Below, in pieces: positions 33,789-42,698 of a stretch of DNA of 64,000 nucleotides. The DNA is from Pseudomonadota bacterium. GTDB taxonomy: Bacteria; Pseudomonadota; Alphaproteobacteria; Rhizobiales; Xanthobacteraceae. Every line of letters begins with the position of its first letter. Position 1 is the stretch's first letter. The notes below the pieces were generated by a model, which made no database searches, was not told where the DNA came from, and saw only the letters and a list, made by a program, of their open reading frames with translations. The stretch covers positions 1-64,000 of the forward strand of contig JAEYAW010000020.1 of NCBI GenBank assembly GCA_023404675.1, in the 5' to 3' direction. The position numbers and the translations under genes were made by a program.

Positions 33789-35744
33789 ATGGTTCCCATC
33801 CTGAAATTCGGTGCCGCTGCCCTGATTGCAGCGCTGCTTGCCCCGTTGACCGGCGCGCGCGCGCAGCAAGCGGTCCCGCCGGCCGAAAACCCTCTGCAGA
33901 TCACCTGGGAGGTCCGCAACCGCTTCCGGCTGTTCAAGGAGGAGCGCGACTTCCAGCTCCACGTCGAAGCCCAGCGCGGCCAGACCATTCTGGCCGCCGA
34001 GCAAGCTCTGGCCGTGCAGAGCGACGGGCGCGGATGGGCCCGCAACACGGTCGGCCGCTTGTGCATCGACATGGGCGGCAAGATCAGCGAGCCTTGCACC
34101 CGGGAAGGCGCGAAGGAGAGCTATCTCACGCCGGGCGAGCACCCGGTGACGGTCCGGCTCGCCGGCCCGATCCCGGTGGGCGCGACCTGTGCGTGGAGTT
34201 TCGACGAAGGCGAAGGGCCGCCGCGGCAATCGACGGTGGATTGCGGCGAGCCGATCAACTTTCGCGCCCGCTATGGCCGTCCGACCGTCGCGACGGTCGA
34301 GGTCGCCGGACCGGAGACCGCGCAGCGCCTGTCCGCAGAAATCCAGGTCCGCGATGTTCTGATCGCCGGGCTCGGCGATTCCATTGCCTCCGGCGAAGGC
34401 AACCCGGACCGACCGGTGGGAATCAGCGACGACGGCTTCTGTTTCCGCTCCTTCATCGGCAGTTCGATCCCTCCTTACTACCGGCCCGGCCGCGCGGGCT
34501 ACAAGGGCGACCGGACCTGCGACGCCGGCACCGACGGCGCCAACGGCCTCGCCGCCTGGCAGCGGCGCAGCGCGGAATGGTTCAACGCCGCCTGCCACCG
34601 CTCGCTCTACAGCTACCAGACGCGGACCGCGCTGGCGCTGGCTGTGAGGAATCCCCACATCGCCGTCACCTATCTGCCGCTCGCCTGCACGGGCGCAACC
34701 ATCGCCGATGGCCTGCTCGGATCGCAGCGCGCCCGCGAATGCTATCAGGGCCGCGGCAATACCAATTGCCCGACCAGCGTTCCCGCACAGATCGCCGAAT
34801 TGCGCGACGCCCTCGCGGCCGCCAAACGCCGCCAGCCAGACCGGCAGCTCGATCTCGTGCTGCTGTCGGTCGGCGCCAACGATGTCGATTTTTCCGGGCT
34901 GGTCGCCGAGGTGATCGTCAACAACACCGCCGAGCGCGCGATGTTCAAGGGCGCGGGGGTGCTCGGATCCGTGGAGGCCTCCCGCGCGGCGCTCCGGCGC
35001 GACCTGCCGCGCGGCTTTTCCCGGCTGCGCGAGGCATTGCGCCCGCTGGTCGGCGACGATCTGTCCCGCGTCGTCTATGCCGCCTACGGCAATCCGGCGC
35101 TCGCGAACGGCGCACCGTGCGCGGGAGGTCCGGCCGGCTTCGACATCCATCCGGCCTTCAACGCGGATCCTGCCAGGCTGGAGCGCGTCGCCTCCTTCGT
35201 CGACGACGAATTTCTGCCCTATCTGAAAAGCCTCGCCCTCTGTCAGGGCGGCGTGTTGTGCCGCGATGCGCGACGCGACCGCTTTACCTTCGTCGACGGT
35301 CACCAGACCGCATTCGCCACGCACGGCTTCTGCGTTCGCTCGCAGAGCGATCCCGCATTCGACCGGCAATGCTTCTCGTCTGATGGCAAAAGCTTCAACA
35401 CCGACCTCGCCACCGCGCCCACCTCGCCGATGGCCTGTGGCCTGTCGGCCAGCAGCTATCGCGCCTATCTGCCGCGCGGCCGCTGGATCCGCGACGCCAA
35501 CGACAGTTATTTCTCCGCGATGACCTATCCGCTCGGCGTCGCGATCCAGCCCGCCGACATCCATGACGCAACCTGGGGCGTGTTGTCGGCAGTCTATGGC
35601 GGCGCGATTCATCCGACCGCCGAAGGCCATGCTGCCATGGCCGACGCCACGCTGCCGGCGGCCGCGACGATCCTCGGCCTCGGCGCGGCGGTTCGTCCGA
35701 TCACGGGCGAACCCATCATGCCCCTGTCACCGGCGGCGCAGTAA
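33789..35744 (+). CDS. Large secreted SGNH/GDSL hydrolase
   Basis: The 651-residue protein has a signal peptide (about residues 1-25), a beta-rich N-terminal domain of about 160 residues, and an SGNH hydrolase domain. The catalytic Ser is in GDSIASGEGN (about residue 197-206), the Asn block is GANDVDFSG (about 361-369), and the Asp/His block is IHPTAEGHA (about 605-613). SGNH enzymes cleave esters of lipids or sugars. Many Cys pairs in the mature protein support an exported form. The N-terminal domain and the total length are larger than those of simple esterases, so a substrate-binding module is likely. The substrate is unknown. Confidence 0.85.
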   Translation: MVPILKFGAAALIAALLAPLTGARAQQAVPPAENPLQITWEVRNRFRLFKEERDFQLHVEAQRGQTILAAEQALAVQSDGRGWARNTVGRLCIDMGGKISEPCTREGAKESYLTPGEHPVTVRLAGPIPVGATCAWSFDEGEGPPRQSTVDCGEPINFRARYGRPTVATVEVAGPETAQRLSAEIQVRDVLIAGLGDSIASGEGNPDRPVGISDDGFCFRSFIGSSIPPYYRPGRAGYKGDRTCDAGTDGANGLAAWQRRSAEWFNAACHRSLYSYQTRTALALAVRNPHIAVTYLPLACTGATIADGLLGSQRARECYQGRGNTNCPTSVPAQIAELRDALAAAKRRQPDRQLDLVLLSVGANDVDFSGLVAEVIVNNTAERAMFKGAGVLGSVEASRAALRRDLPRGFSRLREALRPLVGDDLSRVVYAAYGNPALANGAPCAGGPAGFDIHPAFNADPARLERVASFVDDEFLPYLKSLALCQGGVLCRDARRDRFTFVDGHQTAFATHGFCVRSQSDPAFDRQCFSSDGKSFNTDLATAPTSPMACGLSASSYRAYLPRGRWIRDANDSYFSAMTYPLGVAIQPADIHDATWGVLSAVYGGAIHPTAEGHAAMADATLPAAATILGLGAAVRPITGEPIMPLSPAAQ

Positions 35745-35916
35745 AAATCCTCGCGCCGGCCCGCCGGGCCTCAGAAGCGAAAAAAGCCAGGCCGCGCGAA
35801 CTTGCCACGCACCATCCGAGAGCTTTTGGAATTTCGTTGCCGCTCAGGAAGTTGTCGCATCACATGCACAACTTTGACGCAGCAGAGACGTCCATTTTTG
35901 CAGGACTTGCGCCCGT

Positions 35917-35950
35917 CTGTCACGCCGTTGTTATTCGCGCTGGCTAAAGC
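35917..35950 (+). promoter_or_regulatory. Pho box and -10 of the Ugp-like operon
   Basis: CTGTCAC (35917-35923) and TTGTTAT (35928-35934) form two 7-bp half-sites with an 11-bp period, the pattern bound by PhoB. Exactly 10 nt after the second half-site is TAAAGC (35945-35950), a possible -10. The start codon of the ABC ATPase follows 48 nt after the box. Confidence 0.72.
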
Positions 35951-35982
35951 CGGATTGCCCGAAATCATCTGCGGCTTGAGCA

Positions 35983-37137
35983 ATGGCAACGATCGCGCTT
36001 CGAAACATTCGCAAAACCTTCGGCGAGACCGACGTGCTGAAGGGCCTCGATCTTACAATCGAGAATGGACAATTCATTTCGCTGGTCGGACCGTCCGGCT
36101 GCGGAAAGTCAACGCTTCTGCGCATCATCGCCGGTCTTGAGACCCAGACCTCGGGCGAGGTGGCGGTGGATGGCCGGCGCATGGAGGGCGTGCGGCCCGC
36201 CTCGCGCAACCTGGCGATGGTGTTCCAGTCCTACGCGCTCTATCCGCACCTGTCGGTGTTCGACAACATCGCCGTGCCCCTGCGCATGCAGCGGCTGTCG
36301 ACCCTGCAGCGCGCGCCGCTGGTCGGCTCGGTCATGCCGGGCCGCCGCCGCGAAGAGCGGACCATCGACGAGGAGGTGCGCGCCATCTCGCGCCAGCTCG
36401 ATATCGAGCATCTCCTGACGCGCAAGCCCGCGCAGTTGTCCGGCGGCCAGAAGCAGCGCGTCGCCGTGGCCCGCGCCATCGTGCGCAGGCCCAAGGCCTT
36501 CCTGTTCGACGAACCGCTGTCCAACCTAGACGCCAAGCTGCGCGTCCACATGCGCAGCGAACTGGCGCAGCTGCATCGCAGGCTCGAAGCGACATTCATC
36601 TACGTCACCCACGATCAGGCCGAAGCCATGACGATGTCCGATCGCATCGCGGTGATGATGGACGGCGAGATCGTGCAGATCGGCGAGCCCGCCGACATCT
36701 ACGCCAATCCGCAGGACATCCGCGTCGCCGAGTTCATCGGCAGCCCGAAAATCAACATCCTGCCCGGCCGGATTTCCGCGGACGGAGCCGTCTACGCGAT
36801 GGACCATGCCATCGGTCGCGCCGCGACCGCGCAACCCGGCCCGTGCCGTATCGGCGTGCGGCCGGAAAACATCGGGCTGTCCTACGGTCCCTTTGGCGGC
36901 ACCATCGTGCATGTCGAGAACATGGGCGCCGAGGCGTTCGTGCATCTGCGCGTCGACGCCATCGACCAGCCGGTGGTGATCCGGCAGCCGGACGTCCAGA
37001 AAATTCCGGCCGTGGGCGCCTGGCAGTCGTTCGGATTTTCGACGGATGCGGCACGTCTGTTCGATCAGTCCGGACGATGCGTCGCCTTCGCGCCCCTGAC
37101 CTCGAACGGTGTGAAACGGGAGGCGAGCGTTGGCTGA
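35983..37137 (+). CDS. Ugp/MalK-type ABC importer ATPase
   Basis: The 384-residue ATPase powers the importer encoded by the next three genes. It has Walker A GPSGCGKST (about residues 35-43), signature LSGGQKQR (about 147-154), Walker B FLFDEPLSNLDAK (about 167-179), an H-loop, and a C-terminal regulatory TOBE-like domain, as in UgpC and MalK. An insert of about 20 residues between the Q-loop and the signature (LSTLQRAP... GRRREER) is longer than usual. The gene order ATPase-permease-permease-binding protein, the Pho box and the phosphodiesterases downstream point to a phosphorus-containing substrate. Confidence 0.9.
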   Translation: MATIALRNIRKTFGETDVLKGLDLTIENGQFISLVGPSGCGKSTLLRIIAGLETQTSGEVAVDGRRMEGVRPASRNLAMVFQSYALYPHLSVFDNIAVPLRMQRLSTLQRAPLVGSVMPGRRREERTIDEEVRAISRQLDIEHLLTRKPAQLSGGQKQRVAVARAIVRRPKAFLFDEPLSNLDAKLRVHMRSELAQLHRRLEATFIYVTHDQAEAMTMSDRIAVMMDGEIVQIGEPADIYANPQDIRVAEFIGSPKINILPGRISADGAVYAMDHAIGRAATAQPGPCRIGVRPENIGLSYGPFGGTIVHVENMGAEAFVHLRVDAIDQPVVIRQPDVQKIPAVGAWQSFGFSTDAARLFDQSGRCVAFAPLTSNGVKREASVG

Positions 37138-38074
37138 GCAGGCGATCACCACGCCCCTTCCCCGCCCGCGCCGCGCAAGGCGCGCCCGCGCAACCGCACA
37201 GGATCGTGCGAGAACCGGCACCGTCGCCGCGCTGCTCGGCCCGGCGCTCATGCTGATGATGCTGATGCTGATCGGGCCGACCGTGATGGTGATCGCCCTG
37301 TCGTTCACCGACTACCAGCTTGGCAACCCGGGGCTCGCATGGATCGGGCTTGATAACTATCGCGAGATGCTCGCGGACCGCGTGTTCTGGGTCTCGCTCA
37401 CCAATACGCTGACCTATGTGCTGATCGTCGTGCCGGGCGGCGTCGCGCTCGGCCTCGGCGTCGCCATGCTGATCCAGGGCGGCACCTCGCTGCGCGAGTT
37501 CTACCGGACGATCTACTTCCTCCCCGTGATGGCGACGCTGATCGCCATGGCGATCGTGTGGGAGTTCATGCTGCATCCGCAGTTCGGGCTTGTGAACTGG
37601 CTGCTCACCAGCGTGGGGCTGGAGCCGCGAAGCTGGCTCCAGGACCGCTCGACCGCGCTCGGTTCGCTCGCCGCCATCGGCATCTGGCAGAGCCTCGGCT
37701 TCAACATGGTGCTGTTCCTCGCCGGACTGATCTCGATCCCGAGCTACCTTTACGAGGCCGCCGAGCTCGACGGCGCATCCAGCCCATGGGCCCGCTTTCG
37801 CCTCGTGACATGGCCGCTGCTCGCGCCGGTCACGATGTTCGTTGTGGTCATCAGCGGCATCCGCTCGTTTCAGGTGTTCGACACCGTGCACGTGCTGACC
37901 AAGGGCGGACCGTCCAAGGCCACGGAAGTGCTGATCTACACGATCTATTCCGAAGGATTCGAATTCTTCCGCTCCGGCTACGCGGCCGCGCTGACGGTGG
38001 TGTTCCTGATCTTCGTGCTGGCGCTCACGCTGGTCAAGGCGTGGCTGGCGGACCGCGACGCAACGAGGGCCTGA
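37130..38074 (+). CDS. Ugp-type ABC importer permease A
   Basis: The 314-residue protein has six predicted membrane helices and the EAA coupling motif with EAAELDGASSPWARFRLVTWP (about residues 208-228), as in UgpA/MalF-type permeases. The start is TTG at 37130, supported by GGGAGG 7 nt upstream; it overlaps the ATPase gene by 8 nt. It forms a heterodimer with the next gene product. Confidence 0.92.
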   Translation: MAEQAITTPLPRPRRARRARATAQDRARTGTVAALLGPALMLMMLMLIGPTVMVIALSFTDYQLGNPGLAWIGLDNYREMLADRVFWVSLTNTLTYVLIVVPGGVALGLGVAMLIQGGTSLREFYRTIYFLPVMATLIAMAIVWEFMLHPQFGLVNWLLTSVGLEPRSWLQDRSTALGSLAAIGIWQSLGFNMVLFLAGLISIPSYLYEAAELDGASSPWARFRLVTWPLLAPVTMFVVVISGIRSFQVFDTVHVLTKGGPSKATEVLIYTIYSEGFEFFRSGYAAALTVVFLIFVLALTLVKAWLADRDATRA

Positions 38075-38078
38075 TCCG

Positions 38079-38906
38079 ATGACACGTTCCTTCGCCGCCT
38101 CCGCCGCCCGCCATGCCGTGCTGGGTCTCGGCGCGCTGGTGATGCTGATGCCCTTCATCTGGATGATCTCGACGGCCGCCAAGCCGCCGACCGAGATCTT
38201 CACCAAGGACATCCACCTGATCCCGCACCAGTTCGCGCTGTGGGACAATCTGGCGACCGCGTTCGGCAAATCGCATCTCGTGCGCTTCCTGATCAATGGC
38301 GTGATCGTCACCGTCTCGATCTTCGTGCTGCAGGTTCTGGTGGCGATGCCCGCCGCCTACGCGCTCGCCAAGCTGCGTTTTCTCGGCCGCAACACCGTGT
38401 TCGCGCTGATCCTGTTCTGCATCCTGATCCCGCCTCAGGCCACCGCCATCCCGGTTTTCCTGATGTTCCATCAGATCGGCATTCTCGACACCTACGCCTC
38501 GCTGGTGCTGCCGTTCACCATCTCCGCCTTCGGCGTTTTCCTGATGCGCCAGTTCTTCCGTACCGTGCCGGATGACCTGATCGACGCCGCGCGGATGGAT
38601 GGCCTGTCGGAGTTCGCCATCGTCTGGCGCGTGATGCTGCCGGCGACGATCCCGGCGCTGGTCGCCTTCGGCATCTTCTCGCTGATCGCACACTGGAACG
38701 ACTATTTCTGGCCGCTGATCGTGCTCAACAGCGAACAGCTGCGCACCCCGCCGCTCGGCGTCGCGGACTTCCGCAACAACGAAGCCGGCACCGACTACGG
38801 TCCGCTGATGGCAGCAGCCATGGTGATCATCGCCCCGCTGGTGATCGCCTTCCTGCTCGCCCAGCGCCGCTTCGTCGAGGGCATCACGTTCTCCGGAATG
38901 AAGTAA
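38079..38906 (+). CDS. Ugp-type ABC importer permease E
   Basis: The 275-residue protein has six membrane helices and the EAA-type motif with DAARMDGLSEFAIVWRVMLP (about residues 169-188), as in UgpE/MalG permeases. It starts 4 nt after the stop of the partner permease. Confidence 0.92.
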   Translation: MTRSFAASAARHAVLGLGALVMLMPFIWMISTAAKPPTEIFTKDIHLIPHQFALWDNLATAFGKSHLVRFLINGVIVTVSIFVLQVLVAMPAAYALAKLRFLGRNTVFALILFCILIPPQATAIPVFLMFHQIGILDTYASLVLPFTISAFGVFLMRQFFRTVPDDLIDAARMDGLSEFAIVWRVMLPATIPALVAFGIFSLIAHWNDYFWPLIVLNSEQLRTPPLGVADFRNNEAGTDYGPLMAAAMVIIAPLVIAFLLAQRRFVEGITFSGMK

Positions 38907-38937
38907 ACCCGCATTCCGGCTTACTGGAGGGAAGACG

Positions 38938-40221
38938 ATGAAGAAGCTGTTGCTGGGCGGCGCTCTCGCGCTGCTGATGGGAGTGGCGGGGGCGCGCGCC
39001 GCCGACGTCGAGATCGTGATGCAGTATCCTTATCCGGAACTGTTCACCGAGACTCACAAGAAGATCAGCGAGGAGTTCGCCAAGATCCACCCCGAGATCA
39101 AGGTGACGATGCGCGCTCCTTACGATTCCTACGAGGAAGCGACGCAGAAGGTGCTGCGCGAGGCGGTGACCAACCAGATCCCCGACGTCACTTTCCAGGG
39201 TCTCAACCGCGTCCGCGTGCTGGTCGACAAGAACATCGCCCAGCCGCTCGATGGGTACATCGCCGCCGAGAAGGATTTCGACAAGCAGGGCTTCCATCAG
39301 GCGATGTACGACATCGGCACCGCCAATGACAAAGTCTACGCGCTGCCCTTCGCCGTCTCGCTGCCGATCGTCTACTACAACCTGGACCTCGTGAAGCAGG
39401 CGGGCGGCGACGTCAACAACCTGCCGACCACCTGGGACGGCGTGGTGGACCTCGCCAAGAAGATCAAGGCGCTCGGTCCCGACATCAACGGCGTCACCTA
39501 TGTGTGGGACATCACCGGCAACTGGCTGTGGCAGGCTCCGGTGTTCGCGCGTGGCGGCACGATGCTGAACGCCGACGAAACCAAGGTTGCGTTCGATGGT
39601 CCGGAAGGCCAGTTCGCGATGCGCACCATCGCGCGTCTGGTGACCGAGGCCGGCATGCCGAACCTCGACCAGCCGTCGATGCGCTCCACCTTCGCGGCCG
39701 GCAAGACCGGCATCCACATCACCTCGACGTCTGACCTCAACAAGACGACGCAGATGATCGGCGGCAAGTTCGAGCTCAAGACCTCGTCCTTCCCCGACAT
39801 CGCCAAGCCCAACGGCCGTCTGCCGGCGGGCGGCAACGTCGTGATGATCCTGTCCAAGGACAAGGCCAAGCGCGATGCGGCGTGGGAAGTCGTGAAGTTC
39901 TGGACCGGCCCGAAGGGCGCGGCGATCATGGCCGAGACCACCGGCTACATGCCGCCGAACAAGCTCGCCAACGAGCTGTATCTGAAGGACTTCTACGTCA
40001 AGAACCCGAACAACTACGCCGCCGTGAGCCAGCTCGCGCTGCTCACCAAGTGGTATGCATTCCCGGGTGAAAACGGCCTGAAGATCACCGACGTGATCAA
40101 GGATCACATGAACAGCGTGATCTCCGGCGCGCGCGCCAAGGAGCCGGACGCGGTGCTCAAGGAGATGGCCTCCGACGTGCAGCGCCTGCTGCCGCGCACC
40201 ACCCAGGGCAGCGCCCGCTAA
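38938..40221 (+). CDS. Ugp-type periplasmic substrate-binding protein
   Basis: The 427-residue protein has a signal peptide (about residues 1-21, ending ARA-A) and the fold of family 1 solute-binding proteins, as in UgpB. A GGAGGGAAG site precedes the ATG. Binding proteins of this family take sugars, glycerol phosphate or glycerophosphodiesters. The context, with a Pho box and two phosphodiesterases downstream, makes a phosphodiester or glycerol phosphate the likely ligand. A perfect 15-bp hairpin follows at 40232-40266, which is often seen after abundant binding-protein genes. Confidence 0.9.
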   Translation: MKKLLLGGALALLMGVAGARAADVEIVMQYPYPELFTETHKKISEEFAKIHPEIKVTMRAPYDSYEEATQKVLREAVTNQIPDVTFQGLNRVRVLVDKNIAQPLDGYIAAEKDFDKQGFHQAMYDIGTANDKVYALPFAVSLPIVYYNLDLVKQAGGDVNNLPTTWDGVVDLAKKIKALGPDINGVTYVWDITGNWLWQAPVFARGGTMLNADETKVAFDGPEGQFAMRTIARLVTEAGMPNLDQPSMRSTFAAGKTGIHITSTSDLNKTTQMIGGKFELKTSSFPDIAKPNGRLPAGGNVVMILSKDKAKRDAAWEVVKFWTGPKGAAIMAETTGYMPPNKLANELYLKDFYVKNPNNYAAVSQLALLTKWYAFPGENGLKITDVIKDHMNSVISGARAKEPDAVLKEMASDVQRLLPRTTQGSAR

Positions 40222-40231
40222 GCCCGACGCC

Positions 40232-40271
40232 ACATGGCCCGGCCGCCCCGCGCGGCCGGGCCATGTTCTTT
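40232..40271 (+). terminator. Attenuating hairpin after the binding-protein gene
   Basis: A perfect 15-bp stem (40232-40246 with 40252-40266, 5-nt loop) is followed by TCTTT. It begins 10 nt after the binding-protein stop and precedes the phosphodiesterase genes by about 20 nt. It may lower read-through so that binding protein is made in excess. Confidence 0.75.
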
Positions 40272-40291
40272 GTAACGCTGGAAATGCCGCC

Positions 40292-41116
40292 ATGAAGCTC
40301 ATCCACCTGAGCGATATCCACCTGACGACGCCGGGTGCGACCATCTCGGGACGCGATCCGAACGCCAATCTCGACCGCGCGCTCGCCCATATCCTCGCCG
40401 ATCATGCCGACGCCGAGCTGATGGTCATCACAGGCGACCTGTCGGACTGGGGCGAGCTCGCCGACTACACGCGCCTGCGCGAGCGGATCGCCGCCTTCCC
40501 GATCCCGACCCGGCTGTGCATCGGCAATCACGATCGCCGGGAAACGTTCCTGCAAGTGTTCCCGAACGCCGCCGACGCCAACGGCTTCGTGCAGGGCCTC
40601 CACGATACCTCGATGGGACGCTGTCTGTTTCTCGACACCGTGCAGCCGGGCAGCCATGGCGGCAGCTATTGCGAGGCACGTCAGGACTGGCTGGATGCCC
40701 GCCTTGGCGAACACGACGGGCCGTTCTTCATCTTCATGCATCACCATCCGATGCCGATCGGCCTTGCGCCCATCGACAGCATCCGCCTCAGCGACGATGT
40801 CGCGTTCCGCGCCATCATCGGACGCCATCGCGACCGCATCCGCCACATCTTCTTCGGCCACTGTCACCTGCCGCTGGCGGGTTCGGTCAGCGGCGTGCCG
40901 ACCACCTCGCTGCGCGGCACCAACCATCAAAGCTATCCGCTGTTCCGGGAAGCAAAGCTGCTGACCTCGTGCGACCTGCCGGAATCCTACGGCGTCGCAT
41001 TCATCGCGGACGACTACACGGCCGTGCACATGATCGAATTCGGCTACGCCGGCGAGATCCGCACTTCGGCCTCGCCCGACTACAACACCTGGAATCGGGA
41101 GACCATGGTCCGATGA
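40292..41116 (+). CDS. Calcineurin-like metallophosphoesterase (copy 1)
   Basis: The 274-residue protein has all metal motifs of the class III cyclic nucleotide/GpdQ-type phosphodiesterase family: DIH (about residues 8-10), GDLSDWG (about 48-54), GNHD (about 77-80), MHHHP (about 149-153) and GHCH (about 189-192). It has no signal peptide, so it acts in the cytosol on an imported phosphodiester. Candidates are glycerophosphodiesters or cyclic nucleotides. Its stop overlaps the start of the second copy (ATGA). Confidence 0.88.
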   Translation: MKLIHLSDIHLTTPGATISGRDPNANLDRALAHILADHADAELMVITGDLSDWGELADYTRLRERIAAFPIPTRLCIGNHDRRETFLQVFPNAADANGFVQGLHDTSMGRCLFLDTVQPGSHGGSYCEARQDWLDARLGEHDGPFFIFMHHHPMPIGLAPIDSIRLSDDVAFRAIIGRHRDRIRHIFFGHCHLPLAGSVSGVPTTSLRGTNHQSYPLFREAKLLTSCDLPESYGVAFIADDYTAVHMIEFGYAGEIRTSASPDYNTWNRETMVR

Positions 41117-41970
41117 AGTTCGCTATTCTCACCGACACCCACTTCGTTCCCTCCGGCATCCGCCTCTATGGGCTCGATCCCGCGCCGCGCCTGCGCGTGG
41201 CCGTGGATACGATCAACGCGGCGCATCCCGACATCGCCTTCGTCATCATCAGCGGCGACCTCGCCCACTGGGGCGAGACGGTCGCCTATGAGAGCCTGCG
41301 CACGGAAATATCGCGCTTCAACGCGCCGGTGATCCTGATGATGGGCAACCATGACAAGCGCGCCCCGTTTCGCGCGCAATTTCCCGGCGCGGACCGCGAC
41401 GACGCCGGCTTCGTGCAGGCCGTGCACCGCTTCGAGGCGGCGACCGTCATCACGCTCGACACTCTCAACGAAGACGCGCCGGACCATGCCGGCCTGCTCT
41501 GCGAAGCACGCCTTGCATTTCTGGAGGACGCGCTGCGCTCGGCCCCGGCCGACCGGCCTGTTCTGCTGTTCCAGCATCACCCGCCCTTCGATACCGGCCT
41601 GCGCTACATGGACGGCATCAAGCTCGCCAACGGCGACGACGAGTGGGCGGTGTTCGAGCGAACCCGCAAGCCGGACCAGATGTTCATGGGCCATGTCCAC
41701 CGTCCCATCGCCGGAACCTGGCGCGGCGTGCCGTTTCACATCCAGCGTGCGCTGATCCATCAGGTCGCATTCGATCTCGACAGCGAAGGCCACATTCCCG
41801 GCAGCCACGAGCCGCCCGACTATGGCTTCGTGCATCTGGATCGCGGCAACGTCATCATCCACCAGTGCCCGTTCCTCTACGACGGCCCGCGGTTCTCGCT
41901 GCATGATCCAGCCGCGCAGCGTGCGCAGTCCATCGGGGAACTGAGGGCGGCGATCGGCGAGACGGCCTGA
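41113..41970 (+). CDS. Calcineurin-like metallophosphoesterase (copy 2)
   Basis: The 285-residue protein is a divergent paralogue of the preceding gene with the same motifs: DTH (about residues 7-9), GDLAHWGE (about 46-53), GNHD (about 78-81), QHHPPFDTG (about 155-163) and GHVH (about 194-197). Translation is coupled through an ATGA overlap. Two different phosphoesterases in one operon could act on two head groups or do two sequential cleavages. It ends 4 nt before the convergent 2H phosphoesterase gene. Confidence 0.87.
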   Translation: MKFAILTDTHFVPSGIRLYGLDPAPRLRVAVDTINAAHPDIAFVIISGDLAHWGETVAYESLRTEISRFNAPVILMMGNHDKRAPFRAQFPGADRDDAGFVQAVHRFEAATVITLDTLNEDAPDHAGLLCEARLAFLEDALRSAPADRPVLLFQHHPPFDTGLRYMDGIKLANGDDEWAVFERTRKPDQMFMGHVHRPIAGTWRGVPFHIQRALIHQVAFDLDSEGHIPGSHEPPDYGFVHLDRGNVIIHQCPFLYDGPRFSLHDPAAQRAQSIGELRAAIGETA

Positions 41971-41974
41971 GGAA

Positions 41975-42679
41975 TCAGCCCGCAGGCGTCAGAGGATAGT
42001 GAGCCCGGATGCGGAAGTTCGCGCCGGGCGCGTCCTGTTTGAACAGCGCGATCCGGTCGATCGGCAGCGACCGCAGGTTCAGCGCGGCGAACCGTGCGTC
42101 GAGAACCATGCGCACATGCTCGCGCCGCTCGGCGGGCAGACGGCCGGTCAGCGTCATGTGGAAGCGGAATTCCTCGAACACGTAAGGGTAGCCCCAGCGG
42201 TCCAGCAGCGCGACCTGCGCTGGCGACAACGCATCCGGTTTGCGGCGCGCGCGGTCGGCCTCCGCCAACGGCGCGCGAAACCCGTCGAACTCGCGCACGC
42301 AGTCGGCGGCCAGCGCCTGCAACGCCGCGACCGGCTCCGACGGCACGATGGCGACGAACGCGCCGATCGAGCGGACAACAGGTTCTATCACCGGGATAAC
42401 GCGCGACGTTTCGGAAAAACGCCTGCAGGCCGCATGCAACATCTCCGCGTCCTGACCTAAGGCCAGCGCGAAGGGCGCTTTCAGCGTCGCGTGAAACCCA
42501 TAGACGCGCGGATCAGCCGTCAGGCCGCGCCAATCGGAAATGGCCGCCTCAAGGTCCGCCGCGAACGGCACCGGCGTGCCGGTCCGCGGGTCATACCCCA
42601 ATGTCTGCGCGCCGAACGCGGCGAGCGCATCATCCGGGGGGGGCGCGAAATAAATGGCGTAACGGGGAAAACTCGGCAT
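41975..42679 (-). CDS. DUF1045 2H phosphoesterase of phosphonate loci
   Basis: The 234-residue protein belongs to the DUF1045 (TIGR03223) family, which occurs with C-P lyase genes. It contains two HxT motifs, HATLKAP at residues 63-69 and HMTLTGR at 174-180, which are the catalytic signatures of the 2H phosphoesterase superfamily. That superfamily cleaves cyclic phosphates, including sugar 1,2-cyclic phosphates. The C-P lyase pathway produces 5-phosphoribosyl 1,2-cyclic phosphate, normally opened by PhnP, and no phnP is seen here. The gene is 19 nt after the variant phnM, under a Pho box. I chose the ATG at 42679 because similarity and a suitable length begin there. Confidence 0.82.
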   Translation of the reverse strand: MPSFPRYAIYFAPPPDDALAAFGAQTLGYDPRTGTPVPFAADLEAAISDWRGLTADPRVYGFHATLKAPFALALGQDAEMLHAACRRFSETSRVIPVIEPVVRSIGAFVAIVPSEPVAALQALAADCVREFDGFRAPLAEADRARRKPDALSPAQVALLDRWGYPYVFEEFRFHMTLTGRLPAERREHVRMVLDARFAALNLRSLPIDRIALFKQDAPGANFRIRAHYPLTPAG

Positions 42680-42698
42680 CAGTCTTTTCGTCTGGGCA

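Noticed and set aside
33651..40368. Long antisense frames opposite the SGNH hydrolase and Ugp-like genes (about 660, 520 and 495 codons)
   Set aside because: The plus-strand frames have catalytic motifs and coherent domains, while the opposite frames have only compositional bias.
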